A stretch of DNA of 64,000 nucleotides from Rhipidocladum racemiflorum (GCA_036346355.1 CM070570.1:45027592-45091591); one strand, 5' to 3'. Positions 22,103-31,870 are shown, counted from the first letter of the stretch. Made by a program: numbers and translations. The notes: a model not told the origin generated them from the letters alone.

Positions 22103-25041
22103 TTACAGCCTCTGAACCGTGGGGCAATACTTGAAAGTGTGGCCCGTCTAGGGATGGCAACGGGTCCGGGTCCCTCCGGGTCCAACCTCCGTGGACCCGG
22201 ACCCGAGACCCGAAATATGGACCCGGACCCGGACCCGAATTTAGTCACGGGTCCAATCTCGGACCCGGACCCGGACCCGAACCCGTTAGTTGAGTATGCA
22301 TGCATGAGGTATTCAAATAATATGAAAAAAATTAGCTAGAATGGGGCTTGAACACAAGACCTCTTGATTCAATCACATGGTTCCTTCCATTGAGCTATGG
22401 TGTGGCTTGTGACATGGGTGCATGCTAATCTATTTTGAACTCACCTCACCTTCTACCTTGGAATCGGGTCCGGGTCTGGGTACCCACGGGTCCAACATGA
22501 GACCCGGACCCGAACTCATATACCCGTGGGTCCAAATTTGGACCCGGACCCGTCGGGTCGGGTACCCGCGGGTACCCGGACTCACGTGTATTTTTGCCAT
22601 CCCTAGGCCCGTCTCCTTGCAAATTAAACATTTCTTTACATGGCGCCCGCTTTCCACTGCTTCCATATCGTTCCTTATACGCCTTGTCTGCCGCCGCCCT
22701 ACACCCTTCAGCCTACTTACATCCAAAACCCACCATGTGTCCTTCCATCTCTAATGCTCCATGAATAAACCCACCACTTGAAAACCGTAAATTTGAGCGC
22801 TCCAAGTTGCTGTAACCGCTTCCTTAACGAAGAATTCTGACAAGAATATACCCGGATCCATACAGATTGTTGAGCAGGCAGCCATGATGTGTGAGCATGG
22901 CCTATGTAACAGACGAGCCTTGTTGCAGGTGCATACACATGTACGCCTATGTAGGATGCATTCATGAGCAGTTTTTCACCGGTTTGTACCACAACCGGCT
23001 TTATCTTTACACAGTACCTCAAAACGAAGCTTCCTTGTGCCCATCTTCAATTCTCTATGTATCTCCCCCTTCTGGCCCTTTTCCTGCATGTATGTAGATA
23101 TCATTTTAGAGTATTTCACAGCTGGATCATTCATGTGTGTGGCGGCCCTAGCATGACGATCCACAAAGTACTTCGTGATGCCACGAAGAACACCCTCTAC
23201 TATAGCAACCAGGGAAGGGGTCTCAATCCCCATATGACCCAATTGTAAACCTCAGCCAGGTTTGTCGTCATGACCCCATATCCAGCACCATCGGTGTCAT
23301 AAAGAAGAGCCCATTTCTCCCTAGTCTCATGCTCTATCCATTCGTAGAAGCATTTCATAGCCCTTCTGTTCCTCCGAACCAGGTGCAGAGGGTCTGTGGG
23401 TAACTCTTCAAGCGCTCCTGGGGCCTCCCCTGGGGAAGGCATTGCCTTCTTCGCTGCCTCCACTGTATGCATTAACGTCAGCTCGTCCAACTTTTTCTAC
23501 AATGCATCAAACTTTCTCTGATGGTTCTGGTCGCACAGCCTCTTAAAAATCTTCGTCAGCTCTCTGTTCCTGAACTGCTTATAGAAGTTAGCACTCATGT
23601 GCCACTTGCACCACCTACTATGCAAATTAGGTCATGGATGTGTCTCATCTTCACCTTGCTGCAACTGCACGATCGCCCTCAACAGCTTGGGATGTCGATC
23701 ATGTATGATACACACACCATGCCGCTGATCCACGACACCGGCTTTCAACTTCCTTAGAAACCAGAGCCAATTATCAGTGTTCTCACCCTCTACGAATGCG
23801 AGTGCTACGGGAAGAACTTGATTGTTGCCATCGACTCATATGGCAGTCAGTATCTGGCCTTTGTACTTCCTGGTCAGAAATATCCTGTCCACACATAACA
23901 ACGGACGGTAATGCCTGAACGCATTGATACATGCACCGAAAGCAAAAAATGTCCGCTTGAGTACCATCTTCCCAGGGAAACGCTGTGAAGGCTGCTCAAA
24001 AATATCGACATAAATCCCAGCATTCCTTTCCTTGATCACCTGAAGCAAACCTAATAAATTCTGATAGGAGTCTTCGTATGTACCAAACCTTGCTTCCAAT
24101 GCCTTCTGCTTCGCTCGCCATGCCTTGGCATAGCTTATGGTGTATTGGAACATCTGCTCTATTGCAAGTATGATGGCACGTGGCTCTAAATTCAGTTTGT
24201 CCACAATCTCCCCGTACATTACATTCGCAACAAAGCCTGAAGATATATTTCTATGCGATTGTGTAGACTCCATCAGCACACATAAGTGCGGGACGACTAT
24301 AGAACACTTCCAAATGGTGTCCACTTAGGCTGATAAGCATGGACACGCCATGGGCAACCCTCTATCTGGCATCTGACATCATACACCCGCTGATCTGACT
24401 TCGCAACCTTAAAGGGTCTACGCAGCAACACTGCCCGTGCTGTCATTGCTTCCTGCATCTCAGCCTTACTCTTGTAAATTACACCTTGCCGCACCTCATT
24501 CTGATCGTACCCCTATGTGACACCTTCACCCTCGTTGACCATTAGCCTATCGAACTGACACTCATCCCACTCCACAGGGAAAGGCTCTTCATCCTCTTTG
24601 TTGTTACTTAAAGCCTCGTAGTCCTGGCTTTCTGCATCCATCAATTGCACCAGCGATTCAATATATTCTCCCTCGTCTGCCACAGCCATTGGTTCCTGCA
24701 CCTCTGCTATTGGAACATCAACTTTCTCACCTTGCACTGCCTCCTGACCCGAACTAACATCATGCCTCACTAAGTATTCTCTAGCTTGGCTGCTCTCCCC
24801 AACTTCCTCCGATTCATCACCAACAACCTCCTGTTGTGTCGCATGGATGCCTGTTGCTTTCTTTCTGAAATGCTTGCACTAACAACACTAATGGTCATCC
24901 TTTCTCAATCGCTATTCTTACATACGAACTCCATGACTTCGACCCCTTAAGTTCGACTAACTCCCAGTACGTGCAATGCTGTCTCCGACACCCTACTCCG
25001 TGCAGCTTCAGATCATGCAATTCACAGTCCAACGAGAACAT
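22103..25041 (-). pseudogene. mudrA: MURA-type transposase of the MULE, decayed
   Basis: Minus strand, earliest plausible ATG at 25041 (MFSLDCELHDLKLHG), stop at 22103. The order is an N-terminal part (YWELVELKGSKSWSSYVRIA), an acidic linker, the MuDR DNA-binding region (RQGVIYKSKAEMQEAMTARA, VRCQIEGCPWRVHAYQPK) and the MULE transposase core. In the core LLCVDRIFLTRKYKGQILTA, GVCIIHDRHPKLL and NLAEVYNW hold the D, D and E. A SWIM zinc finger (HRPCSHIMAAC) and a CCHC knuckle (CLICKETG / HTFKYC) complete the protein. It is broken by stops near 24876-24889, 24513 and 23497, a frameshift near 24310, others towards the SWIM region, and a hAT MITE inserted in the knuckle. The family function is cut-and-paste transposition. 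Confidence 0.85.
22149..22605. mobile_element. 457-bp hAT MITE inserted in the MURA zinc knuckle
   Basis: The ends are TAGGGATGGCAA and TTGCCATCCCTA (12-bp inverted repeats), flanked by the 8-bp direct repeat GGCCCGTC (22141-22148 and 22606-22613), the duplication size of hAT elements. The interior has runs of GGGTCCG and CGGACCC motifs on both sides. In the middle (about 22330-22400), read on the minus strand, is a tRNA-like stretch with TAGCTCAATGG and GTGTTCAAGCCCC. No coding capacity. Removing the element plus one duplication restores an open CCHC-knuckle reading frame in MURA, confirming it as an insertion. Confidence 0.92.
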
Positions 25042-25276
25042 TTGGTATAACCATCTTCTAACAGTGCTCTATGAATGCTCTCCTGCACGTGATAGGCTAC
25101 TCACGACTCTTGAAAAATGACTTAGTTCCACCCCTTGTGCACCCATGTGCGAAACCCCTTCTCCGTAATGTATTGTAAATTGTACTCGTTCATCCATACT
25201 TGTCAAGCATTTCACGAAACTCTTAATACTGTTGTTTCTATGTACCACGATAACCTACTTTACACTACTTCAAACA
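25042..25276. other. Upstream region of MURA
   Basis: Between the MURA start region and the tandem repeats; no gene or clear promoter element recognised. Confidence 0.35.
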
Positions 25277-25990
25277 ACTGCTAACTAATTAATCTGATCG
25301 CTAAATCGTGTATCTAAAAAACTATTGCAATTCAACATAGCTAGCTACTTACAAACCTAATTAATCTGGTTGCTAAATCGTATATCTAAAAAAATGTATT
25401 GCTATTCTACACATTTAACTAATCTCTAAACTAATTAATCTGATTGCCAAATCATGTATCTAAAAACTATTGCAATTCAACATAGCCAGCTACTTACAAA
25501 CCTAATTAATCCGGTCGCTAAATCGTATATCTACAAAAATGTATTGCTATTCTACAAATTTAACTCAACTGCTAACTAATTAATTTGATCGCTAAATCGT
25601 GTATCTAAAAAACTATTGCAATTTAACACAACTAGCTACTTACAAACCTAATTAATCTGGTCGCTAAATCGTGTATCTAAAAAACTATTGTAATTTAACA
25701 CAGCTAGCTACATACAAACCTAATTAATCTGGTCGCTAAATCGTATATCTAAAAAAAATATTGCTATTCTACACATTTAACTAATCTTTAAACTAATTAA
25801 TCCGATCACTAAATTGTGTGTCTAAATCGCGAAGTTGCTAAGTTGCTAAATCGTTGAGTCGTTAAGTCGCTAAATCGTTTGTCTAAATCGCTAAGTCGCT
25901 AAATCACTGAGTCACTAAGTCACTAAATCGTTTATCTAAATCGCTAAGTCGCTAATTAATCTAATCGCTAAGTCGCTAATTAAATTCAAA
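25277..25990. repeat. Alternating tandem repeats near the MULE right end
   Basis: From 25277 to about 25830, units of about 60-66 bp alternate to make a roughly 125-bp higher-order period. The shared core is AATTAATCTGGTCGCTAAATC, followed by either an ACTATTGCAATTCAAC or a GTATTGCTATTCTACAC variant. From about 25830 to 25990 this degrades into short GCTAAGTCGCTAAATC-type units of 8-9 bp. The period and degeneracy rule out coding. Confidence 0.75.
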
Positions 25991-26025
25991 CAAACAAAAA
26001 ATTTACCTGCAGACAACCGCGACAG

Positions 26026-26179
26026 TTCCTCCTCCTCCTCACCTCTTCCTCTTCCTCCTCTTCCTCTTCCTCCCTTCCCTCCTCCTCCTCCCTTCTTTCC
26101 CTCCTCCTCCCTTCTTTCTTTTTCTCCCTCTTCTTCTTTCTTCTTCTTCTTATTTCTTCTTCTTTTCTTTTTTTTTTTC
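26026..26179. repeat. Pyrimidine tract (CCT/CTT/T)n
   Basis: An almost uninterrupted C/T tract of about 154 bases just inside the right MULE end. Its complement would encode Lys/Glu/Gly runs, but this is low-complexity DNA, not a gene. A similar purine tract sits just inside the second MULE end at 28562-28675. Confidence 0.85.
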
Positions 26180-26329
26180 ACTGCTCTGTCGTCTGGCTCG
26201 GCTAGTCGAGGGTTCAAACCTCTCTGTTGTCATTTCATTTGGTGACAGAGAGGCGGAAATCCGGTTTTGCCTTCTATCGCCGTTTGAAATGGCGAGAGAG
26301 ACCAAATTTTCATTTTTGTCCTCTGTCAT

Positions 26330-26424
26330 CATTTCAAATAAACACAGGGGTATTTTTGTTATTTTCTTAAACGGCATATTAGTTTTGTAAATATTCATTA
26401 AAATAATATTATTTTAAAAAAATC
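26330..26424 (-). repeat. Right terminal inverted repeat of the MULE
   Basis: The reverse complement begins GATTTTTTTTAAAATAATAT and matches the left end at 3390-3490. Followed by GTAGAATGAA (26425-26434), the same ten bases that precede the left end. Confidence 0.8.
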
Positions 26425-26434
26425 GTAGAATGAA

Positions 26435-26979
26435 TATCAATCGAACAAGCATGCAGAAAAAAGCAAGCGTACTATCAGATCAATGGTTCGACCAAACATC
26501 TTTTTCCTAATCAAGCACGAATCTAAGCTATCGAGTGACGATTGGCCGAGGGGAGTTTCATCTTTTTCCTGTGGTGTGGACAGATCACAGGCTTTTGTAC
26601 TAGTCAGATTTGGGCTGTCGAGTGATGATTGGCTGAAGGAAAACCTCGTGAATAAGCTGTTTTGTTTCACTCCTACAGCTATCTGGTTTCCTTGCCAAGT
26701 GCTAGCCAGGCGAAAGTTTTTTTTTTCACTGGCAGTTTTGGGCTTAGCGTTTCATGATAAAGATATATCGAACAATAAACTTTAAAAATAATGATTATAA
26801 AAACATTTTCCCCATCATACATGACTAATTCTATCAGTACAGCACAAACTCTACAATAGTAATACCTTAAAATTTCCCTACCAAACTCAATGCATCATTA
26901 GTCCATTACCAATTATTCGCTTTGTTTTCACTACATTTGCCCATGGCTTTGGGATTATCTGTTTCAATATATTTATCCA
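26435..26979. other. Intergenic DNA
   Basis: A plus-strand frame at 26483-26785 is open but unrecognised. It contains a local duplication (a CGAGTGACGATTGGC-type motif near 26532 and 26618). I see no domain and do not call it a gene. Confidence 0.35.
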
Positions 26980-26982
26980 TAA

Positions 26983-27264
26983 GGGCATCTGCAATGTTAT
27001 AGTCAATTACTAGCTATAAAAAATGTATATGTCATCTATAGATAGCTAATAAACAACCTCTCCAATGAACTAACTATAGCATTATCTACAAAATTAAATA
27101 TAGGTCCATATGTAAGAGGTGATAAATACCTTGGAATCAGCTATAGCCTGACTATAAGTTAGTAGTAAGTCTATATCTCTCTCTTCTTTTTCTCTCATCC
27201 ACCTAAGCAAAATGCTGAGTTGGTACCCTTATAGTAAGCTGAAGTGGTACCATTGCAGATGCCC
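26983..27264. mobile_element. Tourist-like (PIF/Harbinger) MITE, 282 bp
   Basis: Inverted ends GGGCATCTGCAATG and CATTGCAGATGCCC, flanked by TAA on both sides (26980-26982 and 27265-27267), matching the 3-bp TAA/TTA duplication of PIF/Harbinger elements. AT-rich interior without coding capacity. Confidence 0.8.
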
Positions 27265-27267
27265 TAA

Positions 27268-27567
27268 GGGGATCTAGAGTATTGTCATTGTAATTTTCTC
27301 TCTCTCTCTACCCCTATTTAAATGCTTTGTAAGAGGTTAAGTGGTTTTGGTATGTCATTTAATAGGGATATGTATGATCATTTCTCATATTTATTGCTTA
27401 GTTGGTCTGTGCATATAGTGAGTTGTGGATAAATATAGCCAAATAAAGGGAGCACCGAGGAGGAGCATTCGTGGAGCATCAAGGCTATAACAAGGAGAAT
27501 GACAGCTAAGGTTTGAAGGGGGAGTCGTGTGGCTTATATTTAGGACTAATAGTACTGGCTTTAGTGG
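27268..27567. other. Intergenic DNA
   Basis: Short (CT)n run near 27297-27310; otherwise nothing recognised. Confidence 0.35.
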
Positions 27568-27575
27568 GATGGACC

Positions 27576-28028
27576 CAGGGTTCCACTTACCGAATTTCGA
27601 AAATCGGCTCGAAAATCGAATTTCGAAAATCGACAAAATCGAGCCGAAAATCGGTCGAAAATCGATAAAAATCGAATGGTTTGAAAATTCAAATTTTTTG
27701 AAAAAAAATTCAAAAATTTCGATATTTGGTCGATAATCGCTCGATATTGCTCGATTATCTTGATATTTTCCTCGAAAATTAGCCGATTACGTGAACTTCC
27801 CCGTCGGTCGATTTTTTGAGCGATTTTCGGTCGATATACCTCGATAATCGCTCGATATGGCTCGATTATCGCGATATTTGTGTTGGACAAATGTTTTCAA
27901 ATTTTTGAATTTTTTGAATTATTTTTTTGAATTTAATCGATTTACCGACCGGTATTATATATCGTGCCGGCTCGGTAAGCTCGAAAATCGCGAAAATCGA
28001 AGAATATCAAGCGATAAGTGGAACCCTG
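27576..28028. mobile_element. hAT-type MITE of 453 bp with TCGAAAATCG-rich interior
   Basis: The ends CAGGGTTCCACTTA and TAAGTGGAACCCTG are inverted repeats, and the 8-bp direct repeat GATGGACC lies at 27568-27575 and 28029-28036. The interior consists largely of degenerate TCGAAAATCG and CTCGATATTGCTCG units. Eight-base duplications and CAGGG ends fit hAT. No transposase is encoded. Confidence 0.88.
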
Positions 28029-28036
28029 GATGGACC

Positions 28037-28269
28037 GAAACCTCCTTGAAAAGTTGACCTAAAGAAAGCAAAAGGCTATCGGCAATGTCTACACCGATAT
28101 ATCACCGATAAACATGATAAATTGCTAAAATTCACAAATTATGATATTTGTGTAAAATTTTAGCGCAGTTCCTTTTTACATTATGTAAAGAGCCCCTCTC
28201 CCCCCCAAGACCCAGCTGCGCAGCCGCTTCAATGCATAGCGGTAGCCAAAAGCACCCTCGAAGTCACAA
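28037..28269. other. Intergenic DNA
   Basis: Nothing recognised; ends at the second MULE terminus. Confidence 0.3.
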
Positions 28270-29400
28270 GATTTTTTTTTATAAATAATTATTTTTTATA
28301 CGTACATTACAGAAATATACCTAACCTTATTTTTTTTGCAAAAGTAGCCGCTTGTCGCGCCACAGTGATGCGAAAAAGGTCTAGTCGTGCCACCGTGTAA
28401 CAATAGGAACTTATCGCACCACGGTGGCGCGAAAACAGGGCGTCCCGAGCCACGTCATCGAGCGAGCGGGCAGTCGCGCCAGCGTGGCGCAACACGCAGA
28501 GCAATCGCGCCACCCTGGCGCGACGGGGCGGCGGGGCAGGGCGGGCAGGGCACCAAGCCAAACCAAGCAGAAAAGAAAGAAAAAGAAAAGAAAGAAGAAG
28601 AAAAGAAAAGAAAGAAAGAAAGAAAGAAAGAAGAAGAAAAGAAAAAAAAACGAAAGAAGAAGAAGAAAATAAAAAATATTTGAAATTTTCTTTTCAAAAT
28701 TTTCGGTTAGTAGTTTTTTTTTTCAAATTTTTTGAAAACAAATAAATTAATCACATAAATAATGAAATAATTTAATAAATTTGTATTAAAATGTAAGGTT
28801 AAGATTATATGATAAAAACAACTATGTTCCATCTATATCTAAATTGTTTAAATCAAGTTTACGTAAAGACCTATTTATATGTTGTAAATAAACTACATGT
28901 CCCATTTGAGATTAGTTTTATGATTTTTGAAGCTCCGAATCGAACAAAATAAATTTCTAAATTTTTATTAAGCTATAAGGATTCGTAATATCTCACAAAA
29001 AGTATTATGTTGCATGCAAAATTAAATTGTATAAATTAAGTTTACATAAAGACCCTTTTATGAATTCTGAAGAAACTATATAAACCATGGCTCCAAAAAT
29101 CATAAAATAAATATCACATGTTCCTAGGGTCTTTGATGTCCCATTTTTTCAAAAATATTTACGAATGAACTGAGTTGAACAAACAAAATGGCTATAAGAA
29201 GCATTTATTGCATGAAACGTTTAAGGCTTTTCGGCAGCGCGTAAAATATCGTATCTGAATATATTTCTCCGAAAGAATGGGGCAGATTTGTTCTTTGATA
29301 TATGGAGCACCATATTCTAAAAAAATATTTTATTGACACCTTGCTTTGCATAGAAAATGTACTAACGCAATAACCCTAAGTATTATAGTCGAGAACAAAC
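28270..29400 (+). mobile_element. End of a second, related MULE
   Basis: Begins GATTTTTTTTTATAAATAAT, similar to the termini of the 23-kb MULE. Next comes an array of palindromes built on CGCGCCAC and GTGGCGCG (28355-28530), then a purine tract (28562-28675) like that near the first element's right end. The stretch 29224-29400 matches 4071-4250 of the first element at about 80 percent by eye. No opposite end was found, so this is a truncated element or deletion derivative. Confidence 0.6.
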
Positions 29401-29492
29401 GATATATTTTATTGACACTTAGAAGAGTGTGTTTTTCCTTTTCTTTTTATTATTTTTTTATTCCTAAAAATGGAAGACTACAAGGCAATATA

Positions 29493-29500
<8 letters not shown>

Positions 29501-29548
<48 letters not shown>
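29501..29548. repeat. (TA)n microsatellite, left of the hairpin MITE
   Basis: About 24 TA units ending exactly where the MITE begins. Confidence 0.9.
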
Positions 29549-29551
<3 letters not shown>

Positions 29552-29934
29552 GATAACTAGTGTACTATCGATAGTACACTTCCTCCTGTTATAGGGTTGT
29601 GTTGTAAATTCGAAGATTTAAATCGTTGATTCAAACCATGCATTTTGTTCATCTCATTGAAATCTCACTACCCACCAAATTTTATATTTTTGAATTTTTC
29701 TCTTATTTATTTTGTATTTTTCAAAATACATGATCTAATTAGTTGTGAGGCGTCCAATGAAGCTGGTTTTGTAAAATACAAAATAAATAGGAGAAAAAAT
29801 ATAAAATTTGGTGGGTAGTGAGATTTCAATGAGATGAACATAATGCACGATTTGGATCAACAACTTGCTTCAAATTTTGCAAACACAACGCTTATAGCAC
29901 TAAGATCTATACTATCGATAGTACACTAGCAATC

Positions 29935-29937
<3 letters not shown>
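29549..29937. mobile_element. 389-bp hairpin MITE inside a (TA)n microsatellite
   Basis: Starts GAGGATAACTAGTGTACTAT and ends with the near-complement. The two halves are extended inverted copies, so almost the whole element can fold into one hairpin. It is bordered on both sides by (TA)n and inserted nowhere else, the pattern reported for microsatellite-targeting Micron MITEs of rice. The terminal 24 bp contain an inner perfect palindrome centred on ATCGAT. No coding capacity. Confidence 0.8.

Positions 29938-29987
<50 letters not shown>
29938..29987. repeat. (TA)n microsatellite, right of the hairpin MITE
   Basis: About 24 further TA units directly following the MITE. Confidence 0.9.
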
Positions 29988-29988
<1 letters not shown>

Positions 29989-30688
29989 CGGTACGAGATT
30001 TCTGTAAATTTATTTAATGTGGAAGCCGACTTCGTTATACATGAAATTTCGGTGAAATTTTTATATTGTATACATACAAAAGTAGCTCTACAATCATAAG
30101 TTACGTGATACATTTTTGCCGTGGGAGTTACTAGTATGTTGCACTTGGCCTTTATTGGATCATATAATTGTTGATTTTGTCTAATCAAGAAAAAATGGGG
30201 CCATCAACAGCGTTGACTTGATGAGCCAAGAGAGCTTTTCAGCCCAACCACAGCCCCCAAACAGGCCTGTAATGCCATATCTCTATTTGCAAGCTTGATA
30301 TCATTATATTTTTTAATAACTTTTACTAATATATAACTAAAAATTAATGATCAAAGATATGTTGGAGGCTATGTCAACATCTAAAACATCCGGTAAAAAA
30401 GAGAGCATATTGACTAATACTGAAGACACAAATTGTACTTCAAATCATAGAACACAAACACTTTTTTAAGGTATACAATACAAACATTGAAGTATTGAAC
30501 AACATGTACAAAGACTCTCCGTCGTACATGCCCAATTATTGAACATACGGGATGCACCAATCAGCAGCAACATTGACTAATTTAATTTGATCAGAAAATA
30601 CGTAACTAGCTAAAATCACAAACCCCAATGCACACAATTAATTAAGCACGGAAAATCCATGAACACGACTTGCTTTCGATCTTATAGC
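29988..30688. other. Downstream region of ACC oxidase
   Basis: AT-rich, no other gene. The ACC oxidase 3' UTR lies at its right side. One AATAAA on the minus strand (plus 30151-30156) is 530 bp from the stop and may be too far to be the polyadenylation signal. Confidence 0.4.
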
Positions 30689-31870
30689 TTAACCGAACAG
30701 CTTCTTGACGGCCTGAAACCTCGCCGCCTTGTCGCCGAACTTGGTGCCCTGGTAGTACTCCAGGTAGTCCCCGAACCTGTACGGCCCGGGGTACAGCTTC
30801 ACTGCCTCCCTCGCCGTCGCCGGCCCCACCTCGGCGTCCGGTCCGGGGTTGTAGAACGTCGCCACGGAGAGACGCCGCCCCTCGGCCCCGGCGGCAACCC
30901 GGTGGACCACGCTCATGTAGGCCCCGCCGCTCATCACCTCGACCTGGTCCCCGATGTTGACGAAGATCATGCTGCCCTTGGTGGGCCCGACGGGGATCCA
31001 CTCCCTGCCGCCCTTGAGGAACTCGAGCCCGCCGATGGCGTCGTCCTGCAGGAGCAGGATGATGCCGCCGGCGTCGGTGTGAGCGCGGAGGCCCCAGACG
31101 AGGTCCGGCCTCGGGCAGGCCGGGTACATGGCGAACTTGGTCCCAACGAACGGCGGCGCGAAGGTGTCCCTGATGCGACCGCCGTCGAGGCCCAGGTTCA
31201 GGCTCATGCACTCGGCCAGCCGCTCAGCAAGCAACACCATCTGGCCGATGTACACGTCGAGCACCTCCCTGCACGAACGTACGCATGCACCAAACGTCTG
31301 TAACGAGACTACGAGAGACGACATGCATGTGTGAGATGAATGGAGATATATAGGAGCTATATATGCACCGACCGTGTCGCCGGCGGGATCTCCGGGAAGC
31401 GGGCGACGTTGTTTTCGGGGTGGTGCCGGACGAAGTAGGTGGTCTCCCAGTCCGCCTGATCGGAGGCGTGGATGGAACCGTCGGGGCCGCCGTCCGCCTG
31501 CATGTTCTTGGCGAGGTCGGAGGCGTAGAACTTGTTCTCGAGGTGCTCCTCGTAGTGGCCGTACACGAAGCGCTTCACCTCCTCCATCAGCGCCGCGTCC
31601 ACGCCATGGTTGTCCACCTGCGACGTCGTACGTTACGTGACCGTTAACTCGTGAGCCGCGTGCTTGCTTGTCTTGGCAATAAAGGTAAGCTAGAGACCAA
31701 AGAGACATGCATGACCACCACTACAGCTGCCTCGATCGATCGCTAGGCTAGTGCATGCTTACCCAGAAGAAGCCCCAGTCCTTGCAGGCTTCGTGGAGCC
31801 GCGCCAGGGTCTGCGATCGCTCGGCGTCGTCGCTGTTGAGGCCCTTGAGATCGATCACCGGGATCTCCAT
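30689..31870 (-). CDS. ACO: 1-aminocyclopropane-1-carboxylate (ACC) oxidase, three exons, 310 residues
   Basis: Exons on the minus strand: 31870-31763, 31617-31373 and 30689-31268, joined at GT...AG introns; total 933 bp, intact, starting MEIPVIDLKGLNSDDAERS. This is a 2-oxoglutarate/Fe(II)-dependent oxygenase superfamily enzyme. It converts ACC to ethylene with Fe(II), ascorbate, O2 and bicarbonate, in the cytosol. Visible motifs are the N-terminal DIOX_N region, the iron ligands in LRAHTDAGGIILL (H, D) and VVHRVA (H), and the RxS motif in RRLSVATFYNPG. The C-terminal FGDYLEYYQGTKFGDKAARF is typical of ACO. Length and exon pattern fit ACO rather than other oxygenases of this superfamily. Exons are far GC-richer than the flanks, as in many grass genes. 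No other host gene is adjacent. Related oxygenases share the iron ligands, so biochemical activity is inferred from family membership. Confidence 0.92.

Larger units (their letters stand above)
3390..26424 (-). mobile_element. Composite Mutator-like element (MULE) carrying MURA, PMD and GRF-like genes
   Basis: The two ends form imperfect inverted repeats of about 100 bp (left 3390-3490, right 26330-26424). They are flanked by the direct repeat GTAGAATGAA (3380-3389 and 26425-26434), a 9-10 bp duplication as expected for MULEs. Inside both ends lie palindromic motifs built on GTCGCCATTT and AAATGGCGAC. All three recognised genes are on the minus strand: MURA transposase, a plant-mobile-domain gene and a GRF-like zinc-finger gene, all with stops or frameshifts. 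Without the nested Tat retrotransposon and its duplication the element is about 11.2 kb. All three genes are broken, so it cannot be autonomous now. Confidence 0.8.

Noticed and set aside
22149..22605. Frames within the hAT MITE (Asp-Pro and Gly-Ser repeats)
   Set aside because: They come from the GGGTCCG/CGGACCC repeat runs of a MITE with clear ends and duplication; not coding.
25936..26217. Lys/Glu/Gly-rich open frame on the minus strand
   Set aside because: It is the complement of a pyrimidine tract (CCT/CTT)n. No start context, domain or codon structure supports a gene.
28387..28683. Lys/Glu-rich open frames over the second MULE end
   Set aside because: They arise from the palindrome array plus a GAAA-rich purine tract, the same artefact as near the first MULE end.
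30642..31211. Second long minus-strand frame overlapping ACC oxidase
   Set aside because: A frame-shifted shadow of the GC-rich third exon; the true frame has all oxygenase motifs and correct splice junctions.
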